From Streptomyces flavofungini (GTDB lineage Bacteria > Actinomycetota > Actinomycetes > Streptomycetales > Streptomycetaceae), in NCBI RefSeq assembly GCF_030388665.1, contig NZ_CP128846.1, forward strand, positions 1,240,001 through 1,304,000: DNA of 64,000 bases. Direction: 5' to 3'. Shown one piece after another: positions 49,353 to 61,100 of this stretch. A program made the position numbers and the translations under genes. How positions within the stretch are numbered: the first letter of the stretch is position 1; each line of letters opens with the position of its first letter. Below the pieces are notes generated by a model. That model saw nothing but the letters and a program-made list of their open reading frames with translations, did no database searches and was not told where the DNA came from.

Positions 49353-51458
49353 GTGACCGTTACCGATCAGCCCGTGGCCGCGGCGGAGCAGGGGCCGCCG
49401 GTCCTGGACAAGCGCCGGCGCAATGTCGTCTTCGTGACGATCATGCTGGGTGTCCTGCTCGCCGCGCTCGACCAGACGATCGTGGGGACCGCGCTCCCGA
49501 CGATCGTGTCGGACCTCGGCGGTGCCGAGCACATGTCGTGGGTCGTGACGTCGTACCTCCTCGCGGAGACGGTCGCCACGGTGCTCGTCGGCAAGTTCGG
49601 CGACCTGTTCGGGCGCAAGATCGTGTTCCAGGTGTCGGCGATCGTCTTCATCACCGGCTCGTTCCTGTGCGGCCTCGCCACGAACATGACGCTGCTCATC
49701 GCCTGGCGGGCGCTGCAGGGCATCGGCGCGGGCGGCCTGATGGTCACGGCGATGGCGCTGATCGCCGATGTCATCCCGCTGCGGGAGCGCGGCAAGTACC
49801 AGGGCGCGATCGGCGCGGTCTTCGGTGTGTCCACGGTCATCGGGCCGCTGCTCGGCGGTCTGTTCACGGACCATCTGACCTGGCGCTGGGCGTTCTACGT
49901 CAACGTCCCCATCGCGATCCTCGTGGTCGCGGCGGCGGCCCGCACGATCCCGGTGGTGAAGTCGGCGTCGCGGCCCGTCATCGACTATCTGGGCATCGCC
50001 CTGGTGGCGGTCGGCGCGAGCGCGCTGATCCTGGCGACGAGCTGGGGCGGCAACGAGTACGCGTGGGGCTCGGGCGTCATCATCGGGCTCTTCGCGGGCG
50101 GGCTGGCGGCGCTCGCGGGCTTCTGCTGGGTGGAGACCCGCGCGGCCGAGCCGATGCTGCCCATGCGGCTCTTCGCGAACCCCGTCTTCACGGTCTGCTC
50201 CGTGCTCAGCTTCGTCGTCGGCTTCGCGATGCTCGGCGCGATGACGTTCCTGCCGACCTATCTGCAGTACGTCGACGGGGACTCGGCCACGATCTCCGGC
50301 GTGCGGACGCTGCCGATGGTCGTCGGCCTGCTCATCGCGTCGATCCTCAGCGGCAACGTGGTCAGCAAGACGGGCACGTACCGGATCTTCCCGATCGTGG
50401 GCTCCCTGGTGATGGCGCTCGGCCTGTTCCTGCTGTCGCTGATGGGCAGCGGGACCAGTACGTGGCTGGAGTCGCTGTACATGTTCGTGCTCGGCGCCGG
50501 GATCGGCCTGTGCATGCAGGTGCTCACCATCGCCGTCCAGAACACCGTCGCCTACGCGGACCTCGGCACGGCGACGTCCGGCGTCACCTTCTTCCGCACG
50601 CTGGGCAGCTCGTTCGGGACGGCCGTGTTCGGCACGATCTACGCCAACACGCTCGCCCCGAACCTGCGGGACGGGGTCGCCGAGGCCTCCCGTACCGGCG
50701 CCGCGCCGCCGGACGCCGTCGCGAAGGCCGCACAGAGCCCGCAGGGGCTGCACGACCTGCCGGGCGCGGCGGCGGCACCGCTGGTCAAGGCGTACGCGGA
50801 CACGCTCCAGACGGTGTTCCTGTGGACGGTGCCGGTCGCGCTCGTCGGGTTCGTCGTGGCGCTCTTCCTCAAGCAGGTCGAGCTGCGCGACAGCGCGCGG
50901 ATGAGCTCGTCCGACCTCGGCGAGGGGTTCGCGTCGCCGCAGTCCGGCGACCCGGGCCGGCTCCTGGAGCTCGCCGTCGGCAACATCCTGCGCGAGAAGG
51001 GCCCGCAGACCGCGCGCGCCGTCATCCAGCGGTCCGACACGCGTCTGGACATGGCCGGGGCCTGGGCGGTGATGCAGGTCGCCCTGTTCACCCGGATGGT
51101 CGGCCACGCCAACCTGAACCTCATCGCGGCCCGCCGCCAACTGCCGCCCGAGGTCCTGGTGCCCGTGTTCGACCGCATGGTCGAGGAGGGCTATCTGAGC
51201 CGCACCGGGACGCTGTTCCAGCACACGGCCGCGGGCGCGCGGGAGGCCGAGGTGATCGGCACGGCGTGGGGGGCGTGGCTGCGCGAGCAGTTGGAGAAGG
51301 ACCGCGGCCGCCCCCTGGAGGACACGGCCGAGGGCGACGGCAAGCTGATGGCGGCGGTCGACGCGATCGCGAAGCGGCTCCTCGCGGAGGACCTCGCGCA
51401 CGGGCTCGCCCTCGACCGGGGGCAGGCGGGCCGCCCGGCGGCGAAGACATCGGCCTAG
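49353..51458 (+). CDS. MFS drug exporter (DHA2, 14-TM) with C-terminal domain
   Basis: The 701-residue protein has a 14-helix DHA2-type transport domain (residues about 20-520). The family motif [14 protein letters not shown] occurs in helix 1, the G-D-L-F-G-R-K loop follows helix 2 and a motif-C-like G-x-x-x-G-P-L-L-G-G is in helix 5. It continues with about 170 cytoplasmic residues that look like a winged-helix or all-alpha domain, an extension found in many actinomycete pumps. It should export drugs by proton antiport. GTG 49353 has GAGG upstream. It sits between two cobalamin genes and ends 10 bases from convergent cobK. No regulator is adjacent. Confidence 0.92.
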   Translation: MTVTDQPVAAAEQGPPVLDKRRRNVVFVTIMLGVLLAALDQTIVGTALPTIVSDLGGAEHMSWVVTSYLLAETVATVLVGKFGDLFGRKIVFQVSAIVFITGSFLCGLATNMTLLIAWRALQGIGAGGLMVTAMALIADVIPLRERGKYQGAIGAVFGVSTVIGPLLGGLFTDHLTWRWAFYVNVPIAILVVAAAARTIPVVKSASRPVIDYLGIALVAVGASALILATSWGGNEYAWGSGVIIGLFAGGLAALAGFCWVETRAAEPMLPMRLFANPVFTVCSVLSFVVGFAMLGAMTFLPTYLQYVDGDSATISGVRTLPMVVGLLIASILSGNVVSKTGTYRIFPIVGSLVMALGLFLLSLMGSGTSTWLESLYMFVLGAGIGLCMQVLTIAVQNTVAYADLGTATSGVTFFRTLGSSFGTAVFGTIYANTLAPNLRDGVAEASRTGAAPPDAVAKAAQSPQGLHDLPGAAAAPLVKAYADTLQTVFLWTVPVALVGFVVALFLKQVELRDSARMSSSDLGEGFASPQSGDPGRLLELAVGNILREKGPQTARAVIQRSDTRLDMAGAWAVMQVALFTRMVGHANLNLIAARRQLPPEVLVPVFDRMVEEGYLSRTGTLFQHTAAGAREAEVIGTAWGAWLREQLEKDRGRPLEDTAEGDGKLMAAVDAIAKRLLAEDLAHGLALDRGQAGRPAAKTSA

Positions 51459-51468
51459 GTCCGGCCTG

Positions 51469-52203
51469 TCACACCCCGAGCCGCGCCAGCGCCGTCTCCA
51501 CGTCGGCCACCGTCGGCATCCCCGGCGGCGGCGCCGGGCGGCGCACCATCACCACGGGCAGGGACAGGGCGCGGGCGGCCGTGAGCTTGGCGGCCGTCGC
51601 CGCGCCGCCGCTGTCCTTGGTGACGAGCACGTCGATACGGTGCTCCCGCAACAGCGCCGTCTCGCTCTCGACGGTGTAGGGGCCGCGGTCCAGGAGGATC
51701 CGCACGTCGCGGGGCAGCGGCGGTTCGGGGGGCTCGACGGAGCGTACGAGGAAGTGCAGGGCGTCGTACGGGGCGAAGGCGGCGAGGCCGAGGCGGCCGG
51801 TGGTGAGGAAGACGCGGCGGCCGAGGGCCGGGAGCGCGGCCGCGGCGTCCGTCAGGGAGGCGACGTCGTGCCAGTCGTCGCCGGGGCCGGGGCGCCAGCC
51901 GGGGCGGCGCACGGCGAGCGCCGGGACGCCGGTGGTCCGCGCGGCCTGCGCCGCGTTCACGCTGATCGTGGTCGCGAAGGGGTGCGTGGCGTCGACGAGC
52001 GCGGTCACGCCGTGGTCCCGCAGCCACCGCGCGAGACCGTCGGGGCCGCCGAAGCCGCCGACGCGCACGTCGCCTTCGAGCGCCGCGGGCCGGGTGACGC
52101 GGCCCGCGAGCGACGTGGTCACCCGGGTGTCGGGCCGGGCGGCGAGGGCGGCGGCGAGGCGGCGGGCCTCGGTGGTGCCGCCGAGGACGAGCACGTGGGG
52201 CAT
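51469..52203 (-). CDS. cobK: Precorrin-6A reductase, CobK
   Basis: The 244-residue protein matches CobK/CbiJ: V-L-V-L-G-G-T-T-E-A-R near the start, V-D-A-T-H-P-F-A near 70, L-D-R-G-P-Y near 168 and V-T-K-D-S-G-G near 195. It reduces precorrin-6A to precorrin-6B with NADPH in cobalamin synthesis, the step after CobF. ATG 52203. It converges on the MFS gene. Confidence 0.93.
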   Translation of the reverse strand: MPHVLVLGGTTEARRLAAALAARPDTRVTTSLAGRVTRPAALEGDVRVGGFGGPDGLARWLRDHGVTALVDATHPFATTISVNAAQAARTTGVPALAVRRPGWRPGPGDDWHDVASLTDAAAALPALGRRVFLTTGRLGLAAFAPYDALHFLVRSVEPPEPPLPRDVRILLDRGPYTVESETALLREHRIDVLVTKDSGGAATAAKLTAARALSLPVVMVRRPAPPPGMPTVADVETALARLGV

Positions 52204-52264
52204 GGGTCGAGGGTACGCGGGGCCCAGTCCGGGCCGTCCGGCCCCCGAGGCCGGTGCGGCGGCG

Positions 52265-53062
52265 TCAGCGCAGCAGGAGTTGGAGCCCGCCGAGGACCGT
52301 CGCGCCGATGACGAGCTGTTCGAAGAGCCGCTGGTTGATGCGGTGCACGCACGCCTTGCCGATGAGGGCGCCCGGGATCACGAACAGGACGAGGGCGGCG
52401 TCGAGCAGCAGCGAGGGTCCGTCGATGAGGCCGAGGCCCACGCTGAAGGGCACCTTGGAGGTGTTGACGATGAGGAAGAACCACGCCGAAGTGCCGAGGA
52501 AGCTCAGCTTCTTGAAGCCCGCCGAGAGCAGATACATCGACATCACGGGACCGCCCGCGTTGGCGACCATCGTGGTGAAGCCGCCGAGCACGCCGTAGGA
52601 GGGCGCCGCGATCCGGGCCGTCGCCCACGCCGTCCCGCCCTCTTCGTCGGCCGGGGCGCCGTTCGCGGCCGGCCTGCGACGCCGCCACGTCGTCACGGCG
52701 GCCATGAGGAGCAGGATCGCCCCGATCGGCGTACGCATCACGGCGTCGTCGGCGAACATCAGGAACACCGTGCCCAGGGCGACGCCGGCGCCGACCGCGG
52801 GGAACAGCCGCCACAGCGTGGGCCAGTGGGCGTGTCTGCGGTAGGTGAGGACGGCGAGGACGTCCCCGGCGATGAGGATCGGGAGGAGCACTCCCGTCGA
52901 CGCGCGGGCCGGGAGTACCGCGGCGAAGACAGCGAGGCTGATGGTGTTCGCGCCGCTGACGGCGGTCTTGGAGAAGCCGACGACCCCGGCGGCCAGGGCC
53001 AGGGCGCCGAACTCCCAGACGGTCAGGGCGGACAGGGCGGAGGTGGCGGCGGAGGCGTCCAT
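52265..53062 (-). CDS. TauE/SafE-family membrane permease
   Basis: The 265-residue protein has about eight hydrophobic helices in two halves, with G-F-S-K-T-A-V-S-G near residue 30 and G-G-F-T-T-M-V-A-N-A-G-G-P near 160. These are the two glycine-rich signatures of TauE/SafE permeases, which move sulfite, sulfoacetate or related anions. ATG 53062 is taken; a GTG three codons upstream (53071) is equally open, and neither has a good ribosome site. The substrate cannot be read. Confidence 0.88.
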   Translation of the reverse strand: MDASAATSALSALTVWEFGALALAAGVVGFSKTAVSGANTISLAVFAAVLPARASTGVLLPILIAGDVLAVLTYRRHAHWPTLWRLFPAVGAGVALGTVFLMFADDAVMRTPIGAILLLMAAVTTWRRRRPAANGAPADEEGGTAWATARIAAPSYGVLGGFTTMVANAGGPVMSMYLLSAGFKKLSFLGTSAWFFLIVNTSKVPFSVGLGLIDGPSLLLDAALVLFVIPGALIGKACVHRINQRLFEQLVIGATVLGGLQLLLR

Positions 53063-53144
53063 GCTGGGCACCGATGGTATGCCGGGGCACTTTGCGCCGG
53101 GGGTGCTCCGGGGCCGGTCCCGTTCGACGGGCGCGGTGCCGGGG

Positions 53145-54350
53145 TCAGTCCCGTTCGACGAGCAGGGCGGTGCCCTGGCCGACGCCCACGCACATCGTGG
53201 CGAGGCCGCGAGTGGTGCCGGTGCGGCGCATGCGGTGCAGGAGCGTGGTGAGGATGCGGGCGCCGGAGCAGCCGAGGGGGTGGCCGAGCGCGATGGCGCC
53301 GCCGTCGGGGTTGACCAGGTCCGGATCGATGCCGAGGGCGTCCACGCAGGCGAGCGCCTGGGCGGCGAACGCCTCGTTGAACTCGGCCTCCTGGATGTCG
53401 GCGACGCTCCAGCCCGCCCGGGCCAGGGCCTTGCGGGTGGCGGGCACGGGGCCGATGCCCATCACGTCGGGGTGCACTCCGGCGGAGGCACCCGTCGCGT
53501 ACCGGCCGAGGGACTCGAGGCCCAGGTCGTTCAGGGCCTCCTCGCTGACCAGGAGCAGGCCCGCCGCGCCGTCGTTCATGGGCGAGGCGTTGCCCGCCGT
53601 GACGGTGCCGCCCGCGCGGAACACCGGGCGCAGTCCGCTGAGCTTCTCGTAGGAGGTGTCCTCGCGGATGCTCTCGTCCGCGTCGAGGACCGTGCCGTCG
53701 GGGGTGGTGACGGGCAGGAGTTCGGCGTCGAAGTGGCCATGCTTCCGGGCGGCGGCGGCGCGTTGGTGGCTGCGCAGGGCGAAGGTGTCCTGGCGCTCGC
53801 GGGAGACGCCGTGCCGGGCCGCGACCTCCTCGGCCGTCTCGCCCATGGAGAGGAGCCCGTGCAGCTCCTTCATCCTCGGGTTGACCAGGCGCCAGCCGAG
53901 GCGGGTGTCGGCGGTCTCCATGCGGTGCGGCAGGGTCTCGTCGGGGCGCGGGAGGACGAAGGGGGCGCGGCTCATGGACTCGGAGCCGCCCGCGAGCACG
54001 ATGTCGGCGTCGCCCGCGGCGATGGTCCGCGCGGCCAGGGTGACCGCCTCCAGGCCGGAGGCGCACAGGCGGTTGACCGTGGCGCCGGGGACGGAGTCCG
54101 GGAGTCCGGCGAGGAGGACGGCCATGCGGGCGACGTTGCGGTTGTCCTCGCCCGCCTGGTTGGCCGCGCCCCAGTAGACCTCGTCGACGCGGGCCGGGTC
54201 GAGCCCCGGCAGGTCGTCGAGCAGGCCGCGGACGACGGTGGCGGCGAGGTCGTCCGGGCGGACGGCGGAGAGGGCACCGCGGAGCCGCCCGATCGGCGTG
54301 CGGCGGGCGGCGGCGAAGTGGACGGTGCGCACGGGGCGACTCCGAGACAT
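53145..54350 (-). CDS. Acetyl-CoA C-acyltransferase (thiolase)
   Basis: The 401-residue thiolase has the nucleophilic Cys in N-R-L-C-A-S-G near 90, His in G-H-P-L-G near 358 and a second Cys in C-V-G-V-G-Q-G near 388. The A-N-Q-A-G-E-D-N-R-N-V-A-R-M block resembles 3-oxoadipyl-CoA thiolases (PcaF), although fatty-acid thiolases share much of it. It cleaves 3-oxoacyl-CoA to acetyl-CoA plus a shorter acyl-CoA. ATG 54350. A short AT-rich stretch with AGCG/CGCT half-sites just upstream may be an operator. Link to the PKS cluster 45 bases away is uncertain. Confidence 0.9.
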   Translation of the reverse strand: MSRSRPVRTVHFAAARRTPIGRLRGALSAVRPDDLAATVVRGLLDDLPGLDPARVDEVYWGAANQAGEDNRNVARMAVLLAGLPDSVPGATVNRLCASGLEAVTLAARTIAAGDADIVLAGGSESMSRAPFVLPRPDETLPHRMETADTRLGWRLVNPRMKELHGLLSMGETAEEVAARHGVSRERQDTFALRSHQRAAAARKHGHFDAELLPVTTPDGTVLDADESIREDTSYEKLSGLRPVFRAGGTVTAGNASPMNDGAAGLLLVSEEALNDLGLESLGRYATGASAGVHPDVMGIGPVPATRKALARAGWSVADIQEAEFNEAFAAQALACVDALGIDPDLVNPDGGAIALGHPLGCSGARILTTLLHRMRRTGTTRGLATMCVGVGQGTALLVERD

Positions 54351-54395
54351 GAGCGGTTTAATTAGCGCTGCTAGTTTCGGAGTGTACGGGGCTCC

Positions 54396-55103
54396 TCAGG
54401 CGGCCGTCCAGGCGCGGAAGACACCGACGCAGCCGTGGACCTTCAGCTCGTGCCGGTCGAAGTGCTGGTCGAGCTGTGCCCGCAGGTCGTCGAGCGTGTC
54501 GGCGTCGTTGTGGAACGCGCCCCGCTTGTTCAGGGTCCGCATCGCCCGGCGCGCGGCGCCGGACACCGGCACCCCGGCCGAGAGGACCGTGGTGCCGAAG
54601 ACGATACCGCCGGGCCGGACCACGGCCGCGGCGTGCGCCAGGGCGATCCCCTTCTCGCGCAGCGTGCCGGGTACGCAGTGCAGCAGGTAGCTCATCCCGA
54701 CCGAGTCGTGGGACCGCGCCGCCACCGGCAGGGGTTCCAGTATGTTCGCGCGGACCGTCTCGACCCGGTGGCGCCGGAGCCGGTGCGCCGTGTGGGCCAG
54801 GGAGTTGCGGTTGAGGTCGACCAGGGTGATGCGCGGGTCGGGCACGGGGAAGCGGGCGTGGTGGAGCAGGTAGCCGGTGCCCACGCCGATGTCCATGTGG
54901 CGCGCGCCGACACTGCTGTCGTACAGCTCCCGGGACACCGCCGACGGGCAGCGCCACAGGAGGGGCGCCGTGCCCCGGTACACCAACAGGTCGTAGAGGG
55001 CGAGGAACGGCTTCGAGTACCCGGACTGCCCGTCGACGACCCCTTGGTCGAGGCGCTGGTCGAGGGGCTTGCCGGCGTGGGCGTGGGCGCCGTCGGACGT
55101 CAT
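54396..55103 (-). CDS. SAM-dependent methyltransferase of the PKS cluster
   Basis: The 235-residue class I methyltransferase has the SAM loop H-M-D-I-G-V-G-T-G-Y near residue 72, the acidic strand end L-V-D-L-N near 98 and a motif near 120 (A-N-I-L-E-P-L). It is coupled to the PKS stop codon (TGATG). I prefer ATG 55103, which is 5 bases from AAGGAG, over ATG 55106, which is too close. It follows a terminal PKS with two unreduced modules, so it may O-methylate an enol or hydroxyl of the released product. The target atom is inference. Confidence 0.85.
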   Translation of the reverse strand: MTSDGAHAHAGKPLDQRLDQGVVDGQSGYSKPFLALYDLLVYRGTAPLLWRCPSAVSRELYDSSVGARHMDIGVGTGYLLHHARFPVPDPRITLVDLNRNSLAHTAHRLRRHRVETVRANILEPLPVAARSHDSVGMSYLLHCVPGTLREKGIALAHAAAVVRPGGIVFGTTVLSAGVPVSGAARRAMRTLNKRGAFHNDADTLDDLRAQLDQHFDRHELKVHGCVGVFRAWTAA

Positions 55104-58100
55104 CATGCTCCTTCAGGAGTGGTGGGCTGCTGCTGGGCCGGTACGGGCCGGGCGTGCCCCGCGGGGCCGCGCAGCCATTCGGCCACCGCGCGCAGCGCGG
55201 GCCCGCTGTGTTCGCGGATGATCGAGAAGTGCGTTCCGGGGGTGTCGACGGCCGTGTGCGGAAGGTGCCAGTGCGCGCGCCGGTCCGCGGGTGCCACGGG
55301 GGCGGCCGCGGTCTCCGGCTCCTCGTCGAAGACGTCCTGCGCGGCCCGTACGAGCAGGGTCGGCGCGCTGATCCCCGTCGGCGTCCACGCCCGGAAGAGA
55401 CCGGCGTAGTGCGCCATCGCGGTGAGGTGGGCGTCGTCACCGGCCTCCTGGAGCCCACGTCCTGCCCGTGCCTCGCAGACGCGGGCCCGTTCGACGCGGG
55501 CGTGCAGGTGCGGGAGCGTCGGGCTGGTGGGCCAGTGGCTGTCGAGGAGGACGACGGCGTCGGGGCCCTTACCGCGTGCTTCGAGCGCGGCAGCGGTGGC
55601 GTGGGCGATCCAGCCGCCCGCCGAGTGTCCGAGCAGGACCACGGGCTCGCCGTCGGCACACCGTGCGGCCCCGCCCGCCAGCAGGCCCGCCAGCGCGTCG
55701 ACGGACGCGGGCAGCGGCTCCCGCCAGTCGAAGCCGGGCACGGGCTGGACCCAGACGTCGTGCTCGCCCCCGGACGCGGCGGCGAGCCGCGCGTACTGGG
55801 ACGCGCCCGCGCCGACGGCGAACGTCGGGAAGCAGACGAGGCGCGCGCCGGCTCCGCGCGCGAGCCGCACGTGGGGCGGCCGCAGCCGCTCCTCGGGGGC
55901 ACCGAAGAGGGTGTCGAAGGTGGGGCGGAACACCGCGACGTGGCGCACCAGTTCCTGGAACTCCTCGGTACGGCCCTGTTCGCTCGCGCGGGCGAGCAGC
56001 GGGGCGAGGGTGAGGCGTGCGGGGCCGGTGTCGGCGGGGGCCGCGTCCGCGCGGTCCGGGCTCGCGCCCCCGTCGCCGGAGGCATCGGCGTCGGTCCCGG
56101 CCTCGGGGGCCGCCTGCTCCCACCGGGCGACCAGGTGCCGGGTCAGCGCGGCGACGGTCGGGTGCTGGAAGACGAGGGCCGGGGGCAGGCGCAGGCCGGT
56201 GTCCGCGCCGAGCCGGTTGCGCAGGTCCACCGCCGTCAGGGAGTCGAAACCCAGCTCGGGCAGGGGCCGTTCGTCGTCGACGGCGTCCGGGTCGGTCAGT
56301 CTCAGGACCGCCGCGACGTGGGCGCGGACCAGGGCGGCGACCAGGCCGGGCCGTTCGTCCTCGCCCGCTGCGGCCAGGCGCTGCCTGGACTGTCGTCCCT
56401 GGTCGGCAGGGGTCGCGCCGGGCACGCCCGGCCGCCCGGCCGCGCCGACGGGAAGGCCGGTGCCCTCGGGCCAGTACCGCTGGCGCTGGAAGGCGTAGGT
56501 GGGCAGGTCCACCACGCGTGCCCCGCAGTCGGCGAGCATGCGGGCCCAGTCCACCGGGACGCCCCGCACGTGCAGGTGGGCCAGCGCGGTGAGGAGCCCG
56601 CGCAGGTCGGTGCCGTACTCCTGCCCGAAGAGCGCGGCCAGTGCGGTGTCGGGGCCCAACTGGAGGTACGCGCGCACCCCTTGGGACCCGCACCACTCCA
56701 CGGCGTCGGCGGACGGGACGGCTTCCTCCTGGGCCAGGCGCACCCAGTGGTCCGGCGACGACAGCTCCTCGTAGGGCACCGGGCGGCCGGTGCGGGCGGC
56801 GAGGAGGGGGGTCGACGGCGGGCGGAAGGTCACGTCCTTGACGGTCCTCCGGACGGCGTCCCCCGCGTCGGCCCCCGCCTCCGTCCGCGCCGCTCGTACG
56901 AGGGTGACGGCGAGCGCCGCCGCGTCGGTCAGGGACAGCGCGCCCGCGCAGTGCGCCGCGGTCACCGCGCCGGGACCGTGGCCGAGGAGGCAGGCCGGGG
57001 CGACTCCCCAGTGTTCGAGGAGGCGCAGCAGCGCGACTTCCCCGGCGAACGCGGCGGCGCGGGCGAGCACTTGGTCCCCCGGCGCCGGTCCTTCCGGGGA
57101 CAGCACCTCGCTCCGGGGACGCCCCAGCTGCTCCGCGACGGCGGCACCGGCCTCGTCCAGCGCCGCGGCGAACACCGGCACCCGCTCATACAACTCCCTT
57201 ACGAGCCGGTGTCGTTCAGCGCCCGGCTCCCGTACGGGCCCGTGCTGTTCGGCGCCCGACTCCCGTACGGGCCCGACCCGTTCAGCGCCCGCTCCCCCGG
57301 CCGGGTCCGGAAGCAGACCGCTGCACAGGAACGCGACCCGTTCACGTGCCCGGGCCGCGCCACGGACCACGTCCGGCCCGGCCTCGTCCCCCGCAAGGCG
57401 CGTCAGCGCCGCCAGGAGCGCGTCCCGGTCCCGGCCGATGACCACGGCGCGGTGTTCGAGGCGGGCCCGGGTCGCCGCCAGGGAGCGCGCGATGTCGGCC
57501 GGATCGAGGTCCGCGCGCGCCTCGACGAACCGGCGCAGCCGGTCGGCCTGCGCCCGCAGCGCCTCCTCGGTGCCGCCCGACAGGGGCCAGGGCACCATGG
57601 GGAGGGGGTCGCCCGACGGCACCCGTGCCGGGCCCGGCGTCAAGTCCCCGCCCTCGTCCAGCGGAGCCCGCGTGGGCACCGCTCCCCCGTCCTCCTCCGG
57701 CGCCTGCTCAAGGACCACGTGCGCGTTGGTCCCGCTGATGCCGAACGACGAGACGCCGGCCCGGCGCGCCCGGCCCGTGTCCGGCCAGGGGCGGGCCTCG
57801 GTCAGGATCTCCACGGCGCCCGACGACCAGTCCACGTGCGGGGTCGGCTCGTCCACGTGCAGGGTCGGCGGAAGGACCGCCCGGTCCAGGGCGAGGACCG
57901 TCTTGATGACCCCGCCGACCCCGGCCGCGGCGGCGGTGTGGCCGACGTTGGACTTCAGGGAGCCGAGCCAGAGCGGGGCGTGGGCGGGTCGCCCCTGGCC
58001 GTACGTGGCGAGCAGGGCCTCCGCCTCGATGGGGTCGCCGAGGGTGGTGCCCGTGCCGTGGGCCTCGACGGCGTCCACGTCCCGGGCGGTGAGACCGGCC

Positions 58101-61100
58101 TGGGCGAGGGCCTGCCGGATCACGCGCTGCTGGGCCGGCCCGTTGGGCGCGGACAGGCCGTTGCTGGCGCCGTCCTGGTTGACGGCGGTGGAACGGATCA
58201 GGGCGAGGACGGGGTGTCCCGCGCGCCGGGCGACCGACAGCGGTTCGACCAGGAGGACGCCGACGCCCTCGCCCCAGCCGGTGCCGTCGGCCCCGGCGGC
58301 GAACGCCTTGCACCGCCCGTCGGCCGCGAGGGCGCCCTGGCGGCTGAACTCGACGAAGGCGCCCGGGGTCGAGAGGATCGTCGCCCCGCCCACCAGGGCG
58401 GCCGTGCAGTCGCCCTGCCGCAGCGCCTGCACGGCGAGGTGGAGGGCGACGAGGGACGACGAGCAGGCGGTATCGACGGTGACCGCGGGGCCTTCGAGGC
58501 CGAAGGTGTAGGCGATCCGCCCCGAGGCGACGCTCGTCGACGTGCCCGTCATCAGGTGGCCCGCGCCGCCGTCCGGGTCGGCGGTGAGCAGGGGCAGGTA
58601 GTCCTGGCCGCTCATGCCCACGAACACGCCGGTGCGGCTGCCGCCGACCGCGTCGGGCGCGAGTCCGGCCCGCTCCAGGACCTCCCAGGCCACTTCGAGC
58701 AGCAGGCGCTGCTGCGGGTCCATCGCCTGCGCCTCGCGCGGGCTGATCCCGAACAGGAGCGGGTCGAACTGGTCGGCGTCGTGCAGGAACCCGCCCCGGC
58801 GGACGTAGGTGTGCCCCGGCCTGCCGCGCTCCGCGTCGTACAGGCCCTCCGTGTCCCAGCCGCGGTTGACCGGGAAGCCGGAGGTCGCGTCCCGGCCGGA
58901 GGCCACCAGGTCCCACAGCTGCTCGGGCGAGGTCACGCCACCGGGGTAGCGGCAGCCCATGGCGACGACAGCGATGGGCTCACCGGCGGCGACCGCGGCC
59001 GACCCCGTGTCCCCGGACTGTTCCTGAGTGCCCGTCAGGCGCGCCAGCAGGTGCGCGGACAGCTTCTCGGCCGTCGGGTGGTCGAAGACCGCCGCCGGGG
59101 AGAGCCGGACGCCCGTCGCCGTGGTGAGCCGGTTGCGCAGCTCCATGGCCGTCAGCGAGACGAACCCGAGGTCGGTGAAGGCCCGGGTGACGTCGACGTC
59201 GCCCGGGGAGGCGAGGTTCAGGACGGCGGCGGCGTGCTCGCACACCGTCTCCAGGGCCAGGCGTTCCTTGCCGCTGTCCGGCAGTCCGGCGAGGCGCGCG
59301 CGGAACACGGAGGCGGCGCTGTCGTCGTCCTCCCGGACCGGGGCGGCGGCGGGCAGCGCGTCCGGCCAGTAGCGGCGGCGCTGGAAGGCGTGGGTCGGCA
59401 GGTCCACCAGCCGGGCCCCCGGTCCGACGCGGCCCGACCAGTCCACGCCGACGCCCTGGACGTGCGCCTCGGCGACGGAGGCGAGGAAGCGCCCGAGGTG
59501 CCCCTCGTCGCGCCGCAGCGAGGTCAGGACGGTGCCCTGCGCCCCGCCGCCCACCGTGCTCCCCGCGTCCACGGGGCCCGGTACGGCCGCCGCGCCCGCG
59601 GCACCTGCCACGCCGACCGCGCTCTCCCCACTCGCCGCACTCGCCGCACTCGCCGCGCTCGCCGCGCTCGCCGCACCCTCGATGATCTCCTGCACGGACA
59701 TCGCGAGCACCGGGTGCGGGCTCATCTCGGCGTACGTGCGGTGCCCGGACGCGAGGAGTTCCCTGACGGTCGGGGCGAAGCGGACCGTCTCGCGCAGGTT
59801 GCGGTACCAGTAGGCGGCGTCGAGCCCCGAGGTGTCGAGCTCGGCGCCGACGACCGTCGAGTGGAAGGGGATGGCGGCGGGGCGCGGCGTGATACCGGCG
59901 AGCGTGGTGAGGAGTTCGTCGCGCAACGTCTCCACCTGGGCGGAGTGCGAGGCGTAGTCGACGGCGACGCGGAGGGCCCGTACGCCTTCACGCTCGGCGG
60001 CGTCCAGGAGTTCGTCGAGGGCTTCGGCGTCGCCCGAAACGACCACGGACGACGGGGCGTTGGCCGCGGCGACGCCGAGGCGCGTGCCCCACTGCGCGAG
60101 CCGGTCGCGGGCCCGGTCGACGGGCAGGGCCAGGAACGCCATGCCGCCGCTGCCCGCGAGGCGTTCGGCGACGAGCCGGGACCGGCGAGCCACGATCAGG
60201 GCCCCGTCCTCCAGGGAGAGGGCGCCCGCGACGCACGCGGCGGCGATCTCGCCCTGGGAGTGGCCCACGACGGCGCCGGGCTCCACACCGTGGGACCGCC
60301 ACAGGGCGGCGAGGGAGACCATCATGGCCCACAGCGCGGGCTGGACGACGTCCACGCGGTCGAGCGGGGCCGCGCCCTCGACGCCGCGCACGACGTCGAC
60401 GAGCGAGAAGTCGACGTGCGGGGCCACGGCGTCGGCGCACGCGCGCAGCCGCTCGCGGAAGACCGGGGCGTCGCGGTACAGATCCGCGGCCATGCCCTCC
60501 CACTGGGCGCCCTGCCCGGGGAAGACGAACACCGGCTTCCCGGGGTCGCGCGCGACGCCCGCCACGACACCGGGGGCGCTCTTCCCCTCGGCCACGGTGG
60601 TGAGGCCCGCGAGGTACGCGTCGCGGTCGTCGGCGAGTACGACGGCGCGGTGGGCGAAGTGGGTGCGTGAGACCAGCAGGGAGTGGGCGACGTCGGCGGG
60701 GGTCAGCTCGGGCCTGGCGCGCACGTGGTCCCGCAGCCGGGCCGCCTGTTCGCGCAGCCCTCGGCCGCTGCGCGCGGTGACGAGCCACGGCAGCGGGGTG
60801 GGTTCTTCGGGGGTGGGGCGGTCGGGGTCCTCCGCGGGGGCGTCGGCTGCCGTGCCGTCCACCGCCTGCGTGGGCCCGGCGAGCGGCACCGGCCCGGCCG
60901 TCGGCGCCGCGGTGGGCGCGGGGAACGCGTCGTCGTCCGACTGCTCCAGGATCACGTGGGCGTTGGTGCCGCTGATCCCGAAGGACGACACTCCGGCCCG
61001 TCGCGGCCCGTCGCACCGGGGCCAGTCGCGGGCCTCGGTCAGCAGTCGCACCGCGCCCGACGACCAGTCGACGTGCGGGGTCGGCTCGTCCACGTGCAGG

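Noticed and set aside
51461..51472. GGCCTGTCACAC, identical to an arm of the NRPS operator
   Set aside because: It spans the end and stop codon of cobK, far from a promoter and without a second arm; chance match to a GC-rich word.
53145..54350. Thiolase as a PKS tailoring gene
   Set aside because: Its sequence resembles catabolic thiolases and it is not coupled to the PKS genes; proximity alone is not enough.
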